Notes under the pieces: generated by a model
Databases searched by the model: none
What the model was told of the DNA's origin: nothing
Seen by the model: the letters and a program-made list of their open reading frames with translations, nothing else
Program-made: the position numbers and the translations under genes
Shown: positions 12,441 to 28,068 of the stretch, in pieces
Layout: the number at the start of each line of letters is the position of its first letter
Numbering within the stretch: position 1 is the stretch's first letter
Assembly (NCBI RefSeq): GCF_964355755.1
Contig: NC_092680.1
Span: forward strand, 15,787,001 to 15,851,000
Direction: 5' to 3'
Length of the DNA stretch: 64,000 bases
Source: Antedon mediterranea
Taxonomy: Eukaryota > Echinodermata > Crinoidea > Comatulida > Antedonidae

Positions 12441-13386
12441 CCTAGCCTCTAGTGTAGTAGTAGGCCTAGCTAGACTAGGCCTATAGCTTATCTAGTCTAG
12501 CCTAGTAGTAATAGTAGGTCTACTAGGCCTAGCTAGGCTAGTACCACGTCCACAGCCAGACCGGCGTACCGGATGATGGTAGTGTATGTTCTTACTGTCA
12601 GTGTTGTTCTCATCTTGCTCTATGGCTTAACATTTTGCAACTGCAGTTGATAAGACGTCCTTGAACGAAGGTAGCTGCACGCTGTTTTAGTTGCGAATCC
12701 TCATCATGGGGGCTCTTGACTGCAAGTTGCGATGTCTGGCAGGTGGACGTTTTTCAAATTAAACTTTAATTCTACAGTAATAATATTCCAACAGCATAGC
12801 ATATACTAAATGCTACTATTAAATAATGTAGGGCCGTAGTTAGCATGAGAAAGAAGAGGCGCTCGCCTGATCATCTCTGAAAACTTCACAACCCACCCCA
12901 CTCGTCATATTTATATAATATAATTAAAGCATTGCCTTGTTTTTAACCTCTCACTCAACTAGGCTAGCAAGGGCCCAGCCTAATAATACTAGCCAGGCCT
13001 CCTAGAGTTAGGCCTAGGCTAGGCTCTGGGAGGGCTAGGCCTAGCCCTAGCTTAATTAGGCCTAGCTAGGCTAGTATTACTATAATATGGTCGCGCGCCT
13101 CACTCACTAGTAGGAGGCCTCGCTAGTAATACTATTTAATACAAATATTAATAATAGCCTAGCCTAGGCTAGTAGGCCCTAGTAACACAGGCTAGCCTAC
13201 CTAACTAGGCCTACCTAGTAGCTAGTCAGCCTAGCTAGAGGCTCCTAGCCTCTAGTGTAGTAGTAGGCCTAGCTAGACTAGGCCTATAGCTTATCTAGTC
13301 TAGCCTAGTAGTAATAGTAGGTCTACTAGGCCTAGCTAGGCTAGGCTAGTACCAGTACGTCCACAGCCAGACCACCGGCGTACCGG
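12441..13386. repeat. TAGGCCTA-rich tract with a direct repeat of about 135 bp at both ends
   Basis: 12441-12572 and 13244-13386 are near-identical direct repeats. Both start CCTAGCCTCTAGTGTAG and end with GGCGTACCGG; the second has two small insertions. The DNA between is packed with CTAG and AGGCCT words, about a dozen AGGCCT cores. It has no coding potential that I can see. Confidence 0.7.
12596..12750 (-). pseudogene. Fourth copy of the duplicated exon, truncated
   Basis: It matches the 3' two-thirds of the 10879-11112 exon, with the donor ACA|GTAAGA retained at 12594-12595. It loses homology near 12750, where it runs into sequence like that found upstream of copy 2. Indels disrupt the frame. 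Confidence 0.45.
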
Positions 13387-13800
13387 ATCCAACCCCGACC
13401 GACCACCACCGGCGGCTGTTTGCGTCATGCCTCCGCCGCCGCTCGACGTACGACGTACGTCACGTATCACGATTTTTAAAAGTTTTCTTATGACGTAAAT
13501 AAGCGCCTAACTTTCCACCAATAGCATTGTGATTTAATACAGGCCACGCCCAGCAATTCAGTTTTTGCATACGTCACACCGCTTTTTGTGATCTCAAAAC
13601 ACAACAGGAGGTCAACCGAAACCACGCGCGCGCGCTGCGGCTGATGTTCTTTTACGCGACAATTGTTTACGCACATACGCAGGTTTGTGACGCGTGCTAG
13701 CGTAGAATGATTTTCACAACATGCGCGCACGCGATACTCAGTCATCATCTTCTTCCCCACTACAAGTTCAGTAACTATGGTTACATTAACATACATTATT
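13387..13800. promoter_or_regulatory. CpG-rich segment, possible promoter of the minus-strand gene
   Basis: The sequence abruptly becomes rich in CG dinucleotides (13390-13470 and 13620-13750, including ACGACGTACGTCACG and a CGCGCGCGCG run). It lies upstream of the minus-strand exons. A promoter is an inference from composition and position only; no TATA box or initiator could be assigned. Confidence 0.25.
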
Positions 13801-15163
13801 GCAAAGATAATAAAAGGAGAAGATACAACCTATTTATATTCCTTGATTATTGTAATAATAATGATGCCATTTTCCCATAGGTTTTAATACTTTTAACCAT
13901 ATCTTTTTAAAGTGTAGATACCAAAAAAATGTAAAGAAAACAACATCATTACAAATTAGGGGGGGGGGGGGCAGATCATTATAATAATATATTCTAAATT
14001 AGGCATAATGCCTAGTAGATAGGAAACCTATGAATCAACTTGCCTATTCTTGTTCTATGTAAACATTTGGGAAGGCGGAGTTTAATTCCACAACAAAGAG
14101 AAATAGGCATATTTATTATTTCCGAAAACGGTTGTAAAGACTGGAAAGTCGACCGAAATTTATCGGGCTATTCACCAGCCATCCGGCACAAGGCTGTCAA
14201 TAGTTGCCATTTGAGGTTTTGTTTCGTGCGTACGTTTACATTTTTATCCATGGTGATTATGTGACGTCATGCAAAGCGCACCGACAAGTCATACGCATAC
14301 CCCAAGTGCGCCACAAAGGATTATATTTTTTGATATTGTTGTTTACTTGAATTCTTTAACTCAGTGGTCTTTGTGTTATTTGTCGTAATCTCTGTTGTAA
14401 ACCCCTTTTATGTTCAATTTTCTCGTGTTAATGTTTGTACGAAAATGGTGTGTTCTAAGTCTACGCTATAACTTATAAAATCACAGTTCACTGATTTTTA
14501 TGGTACTATGGCATGGTAAACAGTGACAATTATCTACGTTTTTCCCTGAAGACTGCCTATAGTGACTTATTTACCACATTTAATATACATTGGAATGAAT
14601 TTTAGATTTTGATGTAGGCCTAAACACTTCATTCAAACAGAATAGAAATTTCGGGATTATTCTTTGCTTTCAAATACCATATCTGTCAATTTTGAATACT
14701 TTAGTTTCTCCTGTATATTTTGTATTTTACTGAAAGCGGGGGAAAATTTTTTAATTGATAATTTTCTAGTATTAAAAAATTGATGTATAGAAAAAAAAAA
14801 TAAAAAAAAAGAGAAATAATAAAGATTTCATACAATAACAACATGTGAACTTTTAATTAAACATCACCTAATAGAAGAAAAAGTATGTGATGAGAGCGCC
14901 CTCATTCGGTAGCTTTAGAACGTACAATGTGGCTATGTTTCTATATAAAATTACTGTATTAAATCTAAAATACAATAGTGCTATACTAGTTAGGAAAAGT
15001 AGCACCTAGTTTGGGCTTGGGGTAACTTAATTACCTACCTATGTATTTTGTACAGAATCATATACAAATATATATATTATAGACTATGATGTACTGTAAT
15101 TTGTATTTGAATTACACTACTCATAAAACCTTAGCAAGAAGCTCATAGTTCTTTTTTAGAACA
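13801..15163. other. Intergenic, no gene seen
   Basis: AT-rich unique sequence with a run of about 14 G (around 13961-13974) and one TGACGTCA palindrome near 14262. The open frames here are short and show no family features. Confidence 0.5.
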
Positions 15164-15696
15164 CTTAAAGATGTATTGTCCCTTGAAACACAAAAAAATG
15201 AAAGTCAAGATATTGTAAATTTGAATTGGCCATATCAAAGTAATATTAAAGTTATTCACTTTAAGTCGAAAATTAATTTACGTAATTAACAGGTAAATTA
15301 GTTTGATTACATTTTGTCTGGAAAATCGTCACAGCAAAAGTAAACAAAGATTTCAAACCACGAGTGTGCATTATGCATGATGCTAATTAGGATTGTTTAC
15401 AACTCGTCACGGTTGAGAAGGTGTTTTTACACAGATCGCAAGGAAAGTTTTATGATTATGCATACAGAGTAGCCAAACAAGCGCGTTGCATTATGAGATA
15501 TGTTTTGATCGAAAACTTTGAAAAGTTATTTTTTGAACAAAAAAACGTCTGTATTTCAGTTAAATAATTTTTTTTTCCAACTAATTTTTGGTGAAAGTTA
15601 ATATCTATTATAATACTTCAAAATTACCCACTTTTTTTTTAAAGATTTTTGTAAAATTTTTTTTGGAATTAGTCAAAGGGACAATACATCTTTAAG
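15164..15696. mobile_element. MITE with TTAA ends
   Basis: The perfect 21-bp inverted ends contain AGATGTATTGTCCCTT (15169-15184) and its complement (15676-15691). Both ends abut TTAA (15165-15168 and 15692-15695). TTAA duplication is characteristic of piggyBac-type insertion. The interior of 533 bp is non-coding and AT-rich. Confidence 0.65.
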
Positions 15697-16087
15697 GGGT
15701 TTTTTTCAGTTAGTACACCCTGCAGTTTAGAACACGTGATTTTATTTCCGTACATAAATGGGGACCCCTCACAAAATAAACATGAATATTCATTAATGAT
15801 ATCCATAAGGTGTACGTGTAACGCAAGAATTGAACTACAATTCGCTAATGCAAATACTTTCCGTTGAGCCGTCTAATGGATTAAATTAGAAAGTCCAAAC
15901 TTATGTACGAAAACAAAAATCGTTGCTAGCACAGTACCAATACCACCCATTGCCCACATTTATTTCTGTTAATTAAAAGCTTTACAAGTTGCTCTAATCA
16001 CCAAACTGTCTGCTCTGTCAATAAAAGTAATAATGCATGTAGTCATTTTACATTAAACCATTTCCTTAACAGAAAACGAGTTTAGTA

Positions 16088-16588
16088 ATAGAGAGGTTTC
16101 GCAATCTTACGAATACGATAACGAAAACGTCATGCACACGTATTTGTTAAACCACGTAAGCAATAAAAAAATCTGTTTCGCACGGCAACGAAATATTGAG
16201 GCGCGTCCAAAATATGACTGTGGTAAATTTGAGCGAAGCGCAGGTACGTGTTGCTTGGTGCTTGGCTGCCTAGGCCTAGCGTAACATCAAAGCGAGTGAG
16301 GACTTTAAAAACTGCTATTTATCAAAATTGACCTGGCATTTTAGTAAATTACTTTAGTAAATTACTTTCAATAAATCTAAAATTATATTATAATTATGAA
16401 TCATTCCAGATTCAAATGCAAAATAGATCAAAAACTATACTCGTTTTGTAGTTATGAATATGACTGGTGATATTCGTCAACACGAATACGCTTTACGAAT
16501 ATGAAAAGGGGATCAGCTCAAAAGTTTCACAAATGTATGACGTATCCGTTTTCGTTATCGTATTCGTAAGGTTGCGAAACCTCCCTAT
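16088..16588. mobile_element. MITE with about 42-bp terminal inverted repeats
   Basis: 16088-16129 and 16547-16588 are inverted copies with two mismatches in about 42 positions. The shared core includes GAGGTTTCGCAA and CGAATACGATAACGAAAACG. TA dinucleotides lie at the outer edges, which would fit Tc1/mariner-like insertion. There is no coding potential inside. Confidence 0.65.
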
Positions 16589-16903
16589 AATCATGGCAGT
16601 TTCACTATTCTTTCTTTACATGTATTTATGACTGGTCAGAATGATACAGCAGAATCCTACATTTATTTCTTGCTATGTAGTCGAAATTACACCAATAAAA
16701 ACAAAGAGACAACACAACTCACTGGATAGCCTTTTTTTATTTTCCGTTTTACATATTATTTCACATTTGGGCACACCTAGAGAGTAACTGCATAACTCTG
16801 TGGTTGGTACAAAAACACTTGCGCTTTATGATCTTCAGTATATACTTGATGTTTGTTAACCACCGATTGTGCCAGGGCCCTGTTTCTCTGCAGTAAACCT
16901 AGC

Positions 16904-19894
<2,991 letters not shown>

Positions 19895-19897
<3 letters not shown>

Positions 19898-19925
19898 GAT
19901 TGTAAGGTTGACTCAAAAGGAAGTT
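19895..19925 (-). promoter_or_regulatory. Probable 5' TOP leader of RPS17
   Basis: Upstream of the ATG the minus strand reads CTTCCTTTTGAG (about 19912-19923). A C followed by a pyrimidine run is what transcripts of ribosomal proteins begin with (terminal oligopyrimidine tract). This suggests a start near 19923 and a leader of about 26 nt. The position is inferred, not demonstrated. Confidence 0.45.
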
Positions 19926-22900
19926 TAATGGGTTGATGGGAAGGAAATTCGTCTAAAGTACAGAGGGCGACAAACTATCTATTTGTTTAAACTGTTTCAA
20001 GTATTATCCTTAATAATAATATTATTTCCTCCATGATTAAATTGTGTAAACCTTACTGAGGCATTCTTTAAATTTGATTTTATGTTTCGAAGAATATTCC
20101 TTTTTATATGCACGCTGTACAATGTTTCACCCGTATTATTTCGATTTTGATTAGTTCTTTGTGCACTTTAGAGAATGACTTATCAGTATTATTTTTGTTT
20201 CAAAATAAGTCACTCTACCTAGGCCTAATTGTTTGTTGCAATTGAAAATCAGCATGAATTTAGCATAATTCTGAATTGTCATGGAAGTTTCTTAATCATA
20301 CATCATACTTCTAATTATGATCTTAGTTAGGCCTACTGTAGGCCTACATCAGACAAAACATCAACACTATTTAAAACAGTTCATTGTGAACTAATTAATT
20401 ATAGTAGGACCATTTAATTAACTATACGATCCGACTATTGTTTGATTTGATTTACACTAAAAAGAAGCGCTTGTAATTTATCAGTTATAGAAAATGATAT
20501 GAACGAACAATTATGGCCTAAATATTGCAGTATGTCTCACTTGCTTTCATTTAAAACTGTTTACAATGTATAATGTTTGCAACATATGTATTGTCATGTT
20601 TCCCCATTTGTTTTCCCACCCATCAAATCGGGCATCAAATGCATATGTTGCCTTGGCAACTAAATATACAAAATAATAGTAGTAGAACCTCTCTTGTGGA
20701 ACGAATGAGGAGCAATGTATGTTTTAACTATTGAACATTTTGCTGGGTCCCGATGGTGTCCCCTTACAACTACTTTTTTATTTATAATTATTTATATTAT
20801 AAATGATTATAAATAATGACGACCGCCCCTATATTATAAATGATTATAAATGATGACGACCTCCCCTCCCCAACCTCAAAGCACATAGTTTAGGTCAATT
20901 AAACCAACCAAAGACCAATCTAATGTGTTGATTTAAATCAAATCAAACATTATTTATCTATATATAAATTTACGTAAGGACAAAATTCGGTAAATCGCGC
21001 CTTACTTCTAGAATTTTTACTCGATGGTATATAAAGTTGGTTCGTACTTTCGGTACTGATTTTAACCACCTGATGTAACCCTGTTTACTAATTAAATTAA
21101 GTTAGATAATTAGTTATTGACGATTAAAACGAATTTAGGTTCAACGATTTGCCCCAAATAGGGGTGTTTTCTGATCGTGGTATACACTGTCTAATGGATG
21201 TCCATCTTGAAAAATACCCGCCACAAAAATGCGAGGAGGCTTCGCATTTTCCTATCTCCTCCTACGATAATTGTTTTTAATAGCTGAAAACCGGTTGAAC
21301 AGCTAGAGTACAGCATCATAATGTTGAAGACAGGCCGATTGTCTTAAAAAAATACTATTTTGATAGATTTAATATACGATTATATAAATGTATTGATTTG
21401 CGATGAATGGAATATCCCAATCTCTCAGTCTGCCAGAGTTTGGTTTAACACAAGTAGGTAAATTTATGATCCCTTGGTTTAACACATACGGTAGGTAAAT
21501 ATATGGGCGCGGCCCTTTGAGAATAAACTTGCAATACTGTAAATACCTATTAACTATATTTGGTCCTCATTTGAATCGAGCATTTCTTACTGTGAATGTT
21601 CGTACTGTTAGATGTAATATAAAAATATATACAAATAAACTTTATTACTGAGACTGTGGATAGGCTCTACTGTTAGATATATAAACACATTACAAATAAA
21701 CTTTATATTGACAGTTCCTTCTCACAGTTTGTATTAATTAATAATTACCACAAATATAAACGTCGTAGTGGTGTATCGTGACCTGTACTTTAATATTTCA
21801 ATCGATTATGACAGTGACAGTTTTAACAAAGTATTACATCGCAAATGTTTTACTGTATTTAGAGGTATATTATTTATAGGCCTATAAAACATGAAAAAAA
21901 TATTTCGTTACTGAGTGGATAAAGAATATATTTAAAAATTGTTCCTCTTTGTACCTATCCGCTTTCCCATCCCTCAACCCTAATGTTACATACAAAACAC
22001 AAATTGGGTTTCTTTAAATGAGTCCAAATCAAAAATTTGGACTCATTTTGTGATAAGTTTCTCCTTCGGAAGTAATTCCCAGGGTGCTAATTTTAGTTGA
22101 CTACATAAATCATCGTGTCTATTATTCGTTTCTGTAAACGACAATGTATTATAGTCCCGCGGTACGTACATTTGAAATCGCCAGTTTTGTTACGCTGAAA
22201 TTACTGTGGGCACGACCTAGATGGTCCGCGAGCATTATATCTTGCAGAATTTTCTTTTTTTTCAGACAAATATTATAATAAATCATAATGCATATGGACA
22301 AAAGCAATTGAAAATGATAACATACTTGATACTAGATATGATCTGAGAATACTGCAAAATGGGTAACACGCCCCACTCCTCCTCTGAATCACAGCATGGA
22401 GTCAGCATACCTCAGCCTTATTGTAAATTTTGTGGAAAAGATAACCCACATAAAATACTGGCTACGGACATTTATTTAGGCATGTATAAAAAATGACCAC
22501 AATCAACCCAAATTACCCATTTTCTCACTTTTCAAACTTAAAAAACAACGGAAGCCCTTGAGAGCACGATCAGGATCTCCGTAAAGTGGGTTCTGTGTTT
22601 TAATTGTTTTTTATTCATAACAGAGGCATAGATGTCATGAGCCTATTCATAAAAACTTATTCATTCACAAAGAAAAAATGGTGTATGTTACAGTTGCAAC
22701 AACTAAGAGAAAACTAATATTACATCGTTAAATGTGTTATTAATTCTTTTTCTACAAACATTGTGCTTTTGAATTCTTATAATAAATTGGCTTCCAACGC
22801 GTATTGTGACCTATTATACGCCGATACTCGTTTTATTTTATTTACAAACAAGTTCATGAATACAGTGTTTATTGCAACAAACCATGCGTAAATAATGACA

Positions 22901-24993
22901 TTTGTTTTTCATTCATCTTCTTCATCTACTTATTTTATAATAATATATTACAATCTAAACGTACGGTAGTTATTAAGGCCTGTTTAATATGCGGCACAGC
23001 CCAAACAAATTACAATTCGTATAATTATAATTAGAGGCCCGTTTATACTAGGACGATAACGATCGACGATAAATAGATAGTTAATATACATTTTCTACAT
23101 AAAAACAAAAGAAGAATATTTCACCTTAGAAGTATAATCAATTTATTGTCTTTATAAAAGAGTATTTTCAAAAGTCAAAAAGTGTATGCTCAATAAGAAC
23201 AATAGCTTTAATATATTGTTTTTATTTATTATGATTTTATTTCTTTGAACTTAAAATTTATTTTTTTTTTCAGTAGGAAAATGTACTTTTATCGTCTATC
23301 GTTAGTATCCGTAGTATAAACGTTATTACTGTTAGATGTAGTCTTGTACAACATAATAAATATTATTTAAAAAAATACATTTAACATTATTCCATTTTGA
23401 TTAATACTTCCCAACATATATACTTATTAGTCACAAAATAAACTAATGAAGAACACAGGTTTAAATATTGTAATAATCTACAACATTAGGCCTATTGTTT
23501 TATAACAACCAAATGCATTGCTATTGCTTCTTGTACGAAGCCTCCTATTGATTAATATTCTCAGGGAAGAGTTAGGCCTAATTCTTCCCTGATATTCTCG
23601 AGGGCAACGGTTCTCGAGTGACTCACATTCGAGTGACAGGATTTCATTTCTCCTCGCGTGTATCATCACAAGCGAGGCAATTAAAGTAAATATTGTTGGT
23701 CCTGTACCAAAAATAAAAATGATATAGTGAATGTTGTTGGGTATTTTAGCCTTTAAATCTTACATTCAAAGGGCCTACGTCTATTTTAATACAATATATT
23801 TAGTGTTTTTGAAATAGTAATTAAAATTATTTTTTCAAAAACACTAAATCTAATGTCTTGCATAGGAAAACATTTTCTTCATAACAATAATAATAATAAT
23901 AATAACGTACACGGTACAACCATGGACAACATATTATGAAATTTAACATTATACGTGAACTAACATTACTTATAATATGACATTACGTAATTATATGGCT
24001 TAATGAAAAGATCAACACAAACTTTAGGAACCATGAAATTATTCAATTTCAATAGTAACTTACTTAATATTAACGCTTTTGTTGATGGGGTGAGGGGAGG
24101 AGGGCTACCCCAAACATTAAAACAAACTAACAATGTTAATGCAGTAAAAAGCGTAGTTACTGCAGTAGATGTAGAAGAAAAATTTTAACATGATCCCTTA
24201 ATTGAGTCAATAACTATCGAGTTCAACTCTTTTCTGACAAAACCGAATCATGCATTTTTAGTCGCAAGCAACCACAGCAATGGGCGCTTTTTCAGAGTTA
24301 TAGAAAAAATGTAAAATAGAAAAGTATACGGAGATATATGGCAAAACTATTATATACAATCATAATGCAAATAATGTAATTATGTCAAAATGTATTATGA
24401 CAAAATTTAAAAATATTTCTTTAGTTCTCTTAATGTACCGGTACATAACAGATATTGACGATCAACGTACCTTGCAAATGTAGGTTTAACTTATTTACTT
24501 TACTTTAAAGTATTATACACCTAAACGATTGTTAATTGCATTAATAACAATTATTATTATTTTCATATAGGCCTAAACTATATTCAGATTCAGCCTATAC
24601 AAGAATAACAAAACATTCATTATTTGCTTTTCTAACAAAGGTTGTTTATTAATTATGTAGTTTATGGGTAATAGAAATGTAATTATTTAAACCGCATTAT
24701 TAATGAGCTTTGTGCTTTTACATATCCGATCATGGTATTTTGAGAACAATTGATTGATTCAAAACATTTGGTTTTGATTTGCACGCTTCCTATTTTTAAG
24801 ATTAATTAAGATTTCAGATCTTTTGTCGCAAACATTGTAGGCTTATAATCCCATGCAGAATTTTAGAGCATTTATAATAATCATACAGTAGACATACTTT
24901 TTTAGTAGATAACATTGTTTTTCCAAAAGGAGTCACGCAACTGAAATACTGAAGTATATAGACACAGTACCGATTATTGGCTACTTATTTATA
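19926..24993. other. Intergenic, no gene seen
   Basis: AT-rich DNA upstream of RPS17 and downstream of Ig gene A, with no open frame worth calling. It holds a perfect 14-bp hairpin at 22016-22047 (AAATGAGTCCAAAT and complement) and a hairpin of about 9 bp at 21225-21250. A micro-insertion lies at 23562-23591, an inverted repeat around 23799-23850 (ATTTAGTGTTTTTGAAA), and an (AAT)n run near 23886-23905. Confidence 0.5.
23562..23591. mobile_element. Micro-insertion of 29 bp with CAGGGAAGA ends
   Basis: CAGGGAAGA and TCTTCCCTG face each other around a TAGGCCTA core. ATATTCTC is repeated exactly on both sides (23555-23562 and 23592-23599), as expected for an 8-bp target duplication. The C/G at the edges makes the border ambiguous by one base. 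Confidence 0.5.
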
Positions 24994-27990
24994 TCACAAT
25001 TGATAATCAACATTGTCATAAATACTTTCGCCTGTCGTTGGATCAATGTCTTTGGCTACATCTTCTGCTGTGCTCTTTTTCGGTAACTCTTCGTAACTGT
25101 CCTCTGTTTTACTTTCACGTGAACTATTAGATCCATTATTTTTTCTAAAGCTACGCGGAGTAGGCGTTGGTTTAACTCGCATTGTCGGCTTTGATTGCTT
25201 TGTACTGCCTTTACCGCCAAACTTTACTGCATTACCAGAACTATCTTCTTTCGAGTCATTTAATGGTTTGAGATCAGTGTTCTCATAAACAGGTATATCA
25301 TCAATAATTCTCATTGGTGCAACTCTTTCTGTAGGTTTACTTTCTTCCGTATCAAATTCATCGTCTGAAAAATCATCTGTCATATAAGCTGAACTTTCAC
25401 TAACGCAACTTTCTTTTTCATCAAGGTTTTCATAAGATGGAAAATCTTCTATAACTCGTTGATGAACCGCCTGTGGTCTGTTAGGAACAACTTCATGGAA
25501 TGACTTAAGCAATGTCTGACTCATTTCATTTTCAAAGTTTATCGACTGCCGATTTTTGACAACTTCTACGTTTCCTGTCATGTCATTGCCTTTGTTGCCG
25601 AGAGGCACAAAATGAACAATGTCATTTTTGTCAATTCTACGTGACACACGTAAATCAGGCGTAGATCCACGACCATCAAAACCACTTATTCGCCGTGATA
25701 GACTGCGCCTTTTTACGTTTGCCAGTATGTTATCTAATGTATGACTACTTCGTCTGCTTGATGTATCCGACTTCGCTGATGCGCTTTTCAATGAATCGAC
25801 TGCGGTTTTGCGATTACGTCGCATCACAGGTTTATCAAAGGTGTCTTGCTCAGAAGGAAGGCTAGGAATATCATCCGACTCCTCTTGAGCAACTTCTGTA
25901 TTGTCAACTTCAACTTGTTGAACTTCGACCTTTGATTTTTCTACATCTTCCTCTACTTTTACAACTTCTGCTTTTGATTTTGTGACCTCGTCAATCTTTT
26001 TTTCCTGTGTATCATTTTCAATGTCGATGTTCTCAGACTGTGTTGGAACATCGTCGACATTAACGGCTATATACTCTTCCTCCTCAACCGAATCCTCTTC
26101 CTTATCTGGTTTATTCTTTCTTTTTGGAACTATATGAGTTCGGAGCCTTAGCATACTTTCAGCAAATGTCCTTGTCGGTTTTTTCGGCCGAAGATCACTT
26201 ATAAAAGAGCTAAATTTTTCTGTAGGAAGCTTGGCATATATAGATCTCAAAAGACTCCCAGTTTTGCTTGTTTCACTTTTATTGTCTGTGGATTCCTCTT
26301 CTTTATATACAATGTCAATCGCAATTATGTCATCTTCTTTATTGGTATCCGCTTCACAGTCTACATTTGGTTCATCCGACAGATCAACATCAATGTATCC
26401 ACTGTTAATCGCAATGTGTTCTGTTGTCTTACTGGTTTGACCATTTCCTTCTTCCGGTGTGTCAACATCAGTTGATTCTTCTACAGCACATGAGGTGCCA
26501 TCTGTAATTTCTTTCTCCTTTTTCTTAGATACTAATCGTGGTAAGACAGCAGGCTGACTTAAACTGTCGTCAGCATCATCATTTTTTAGTTGCCTACTGT
26601 CTTTCTTTTTCTTTATTGGTTTTGCATAAAGGACATTTTGTTCGTTAGTGTGTTTAGATGTGTTAACGGCTGATTCATCATTCGAGTTCGATTTAGTTGA
26701 TACAAATTGCATGAAATGAGCGGATATACGTTTTCCAGATTGATTGATTTGATTATTGCGTTTGTACAGAAATATTGCAAGAACAATGACCAATGCTAAT
26801 AACACAAACATGGAGAGCACTATGCCGATTACAGTTCCTGTTGATGAATCGTTCTCTCCAATTTCTCCCCTTGCTTCAGCATCGTTACCGAATTCTGACT
26901 TATCATCACCACCATTTACATACTCTCCACCTGTTTCATTATTACCTGATCCGACTGTTACAGCAATATTAATATTTGTAGGAACAATTTCAGGTTCACT
27001 GACAAATGCAGTTGTCTGGCCGTAATGTATGTTATTGTCATCTGGATTCTTGGGGTCTTTTTTACCTGTCACACGACACACGATCTGTGCTTTATTTAAT
27101 ACTTGTGTAGCCCAAAGTATTTTGAGTGTTTTTCCATTATGTTTAATCCTAAAATGAACGTCTTCTGTTAAAAGTAATGATGGGACTTTACCATTTATCC
27201 ACCACTTATACTTTAGAGGCCCATCTATGTCATTGCCTTCACATACAAACTTCCCAGTTTTATTTAACATCATAGGTTGCACACCAGGATCAACGGAGAC
27301 TTTAGGTTTTATTGGTACAGGAGTCAAACTGCACGACGGAGGTTTCCTAACTTTAGGATAGGCAACTACGCAGGAAAAGGTGCTACCTCTCTCGTTCTCT
27401 GTAATATTCCAAGCCATATTGTTTAAAGAAGAACGTGGAATGTTGTCTTCAATAGGAATTCCGTTTTTTTGCCACACAATTCGAGGGATTGGAGTCCCTG
27501 TGCTGGTGCAACGCATTGTAGCAGCCTGGTTGGGTATTGCAGTATTTTGCCAAACCAATGTACATAGTGGTGTTTTAGGAGGATCAAGTACCACCAGTGA
27601 TGCTACAGGTGTTTTATTTGGCCCTGTTGGCTTAGACGGATAGAAAAAACACTTGTAGTCAGCAGCATCCTCTGCTGATACGTTTCTTATTTGTAAAAAG
27701 TACTCTTTGTTGGTCGTATCTCCAATTATTGAATATCTATTCCGCTTTGATTGAGGTAATGAACTTTGAATAACATTGTTATTACTAATCCACCCATCGA
27801 TCCTCCCAAGCGAGTAATACCAGTATACCCTTTCAACGTCGTTTGTCACAGAACATTTCAATACAACCGTCTCTCCTTTAACAATAGACTTATCGGTAGG
27901 CTCCAGAATAAATGAAGAGTTAATAGTTCTTGATGAAAATAATATATACAATAAAACAACATATGACGTTGTGACTGTTAAGTAATACAT
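24994..27990 (-). CDS. Ig receptor A: three-Ig type I membrane protein with long tyrosine-rich tail
   Basis: One uninterrupted 998-codon frame from the ATG at 27988-27990. It starts with a hydrophobic signal peptide (about residues 1-25). Ig1 has C46, W57 and DAADYKC ending at C114. Ig2 has C161, W173 and C207, with extra cysteines C143 and C220 around it. Ig3 has C250 and C305. An acidic Gly/Asn-rich stalk leads to a transmembrane helix at about 385-408. The tail of about 590 residues is charged and predicted disordered. It contains SIYAKL, SGYIDV and SIYDNV (ITIM-like), plus SYENL, VYENT and SYEEL. A cell-surface recognition receptor signalling through SH2 proteins is inferred; no orthologue is recognised. 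Codon-level integrity over 3 kb argues for function. Confidence 0.9.
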   Translation of the reverse strand: MYYLTVTTSYVVLLYILFSSRTINSSFILEPTDKSIVKGETVVLKCSVTNDVERVYWYYSLGRIDGWISNNNVIQSSLPQSKRNRYSIIGDTTNKEYFLQIRNVSAEDAADYKCFFYPSKPTGPNKTPVASLVVLDPPKTPLCTLVWQNTAIPNQAATMRCTSTGTPIPRIVWQKNGIPIEDNIPRSSLNNMAWNITENERGSTFSCVVAYPKVRKPPSCSLTPVPIKPKVSVDPGVQPMMLNKTGKFVCEGNDIDGPLKYKWWINGKVPSLLLTEDVHFRIKHNGKTLKILWATQVLNKAQIVCRVTGKKDPKNPDDNNIHYGQTTAFVSEPEIVPTNINIAVTVGSGNNETGGEYVNGGDDKSEFGNDAEARGEIGENDSSTGTVIGIVLSMFVLLALVIVLAIFLYKRNNQINQSGKRISAHFMQFVSTKSNSNDESAVNTSKHTNEQNVLYAKPIKKKKDSRQLKNDDADDSLSQPAVLPRLVSKKKEKEITDGTSCAVEESTDVDTPEEGNGQTSKTTEHIAINSGYIDVDLSDEPNVDCEADTNKEDDIIAIDIVYKEEESTDNKSETSKTGSLLRSIYAKLPTEKFSSFISDLRPKKPTRTFAESMLRLRTHIVPKRKNKPDKEEDSVEEEEYIAVNVDDVPTQSENIDIENDTQEKKIDEVTKSKAEVVKVEEDVEKSKVEVQQVEVDNTEVAQEESDDIPSLPSEQDTFDKPVMRRNRKTAVDSLKSASAKSDTSSRRSSHTLDNILANVKRRSLSRRISGFDGRGSTPDLRVSRRIDKNDIVHFVPLGNKGNDMTGNVEVVKNRQSINFENEMSQTLLKSFHEVVPNRPQAVHQRVIEDFPSYENLDEKESCVSESSAYMTDDFSDDEFDTEESKPTERVAPMRIIDDIPVYENTDLKPLNDSKEDSSGNAVKFGGKGSTKQSKPTMRVKPTPTPRSFRKNNGSNSSRESKTEDSYEELPKKSTAEDVAKDIDPTTGESIYDNVDYQL

Positions 27991-28054
27991 TGTGTAGTTC
28001 AATCAAGTGTCCAATCTATACTGTCCACGCTGACGTCGTGTTTTTGGCCGTTCC

Positions 28055-28068
28055 TTATTTCATGCGTC
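28055..28068 (-). promoter_or_regulatory. 5' UTR splice acceptor and minimal uORF of Ig gene A
   Basis: A long T-rich tract ending TGTCTTCCAG (acceptor AG at 28069-28070) lies 78 nt upstream of the coding ATG. The coding exon therefore probably begins at 28068, with a non-coding exon further up. The exon opens GACGC followed by ATG AAA TAA, a two-codon upstream frame. The same arrangement is kept in copy A' (exon start about 43322). Confidence 0.5.
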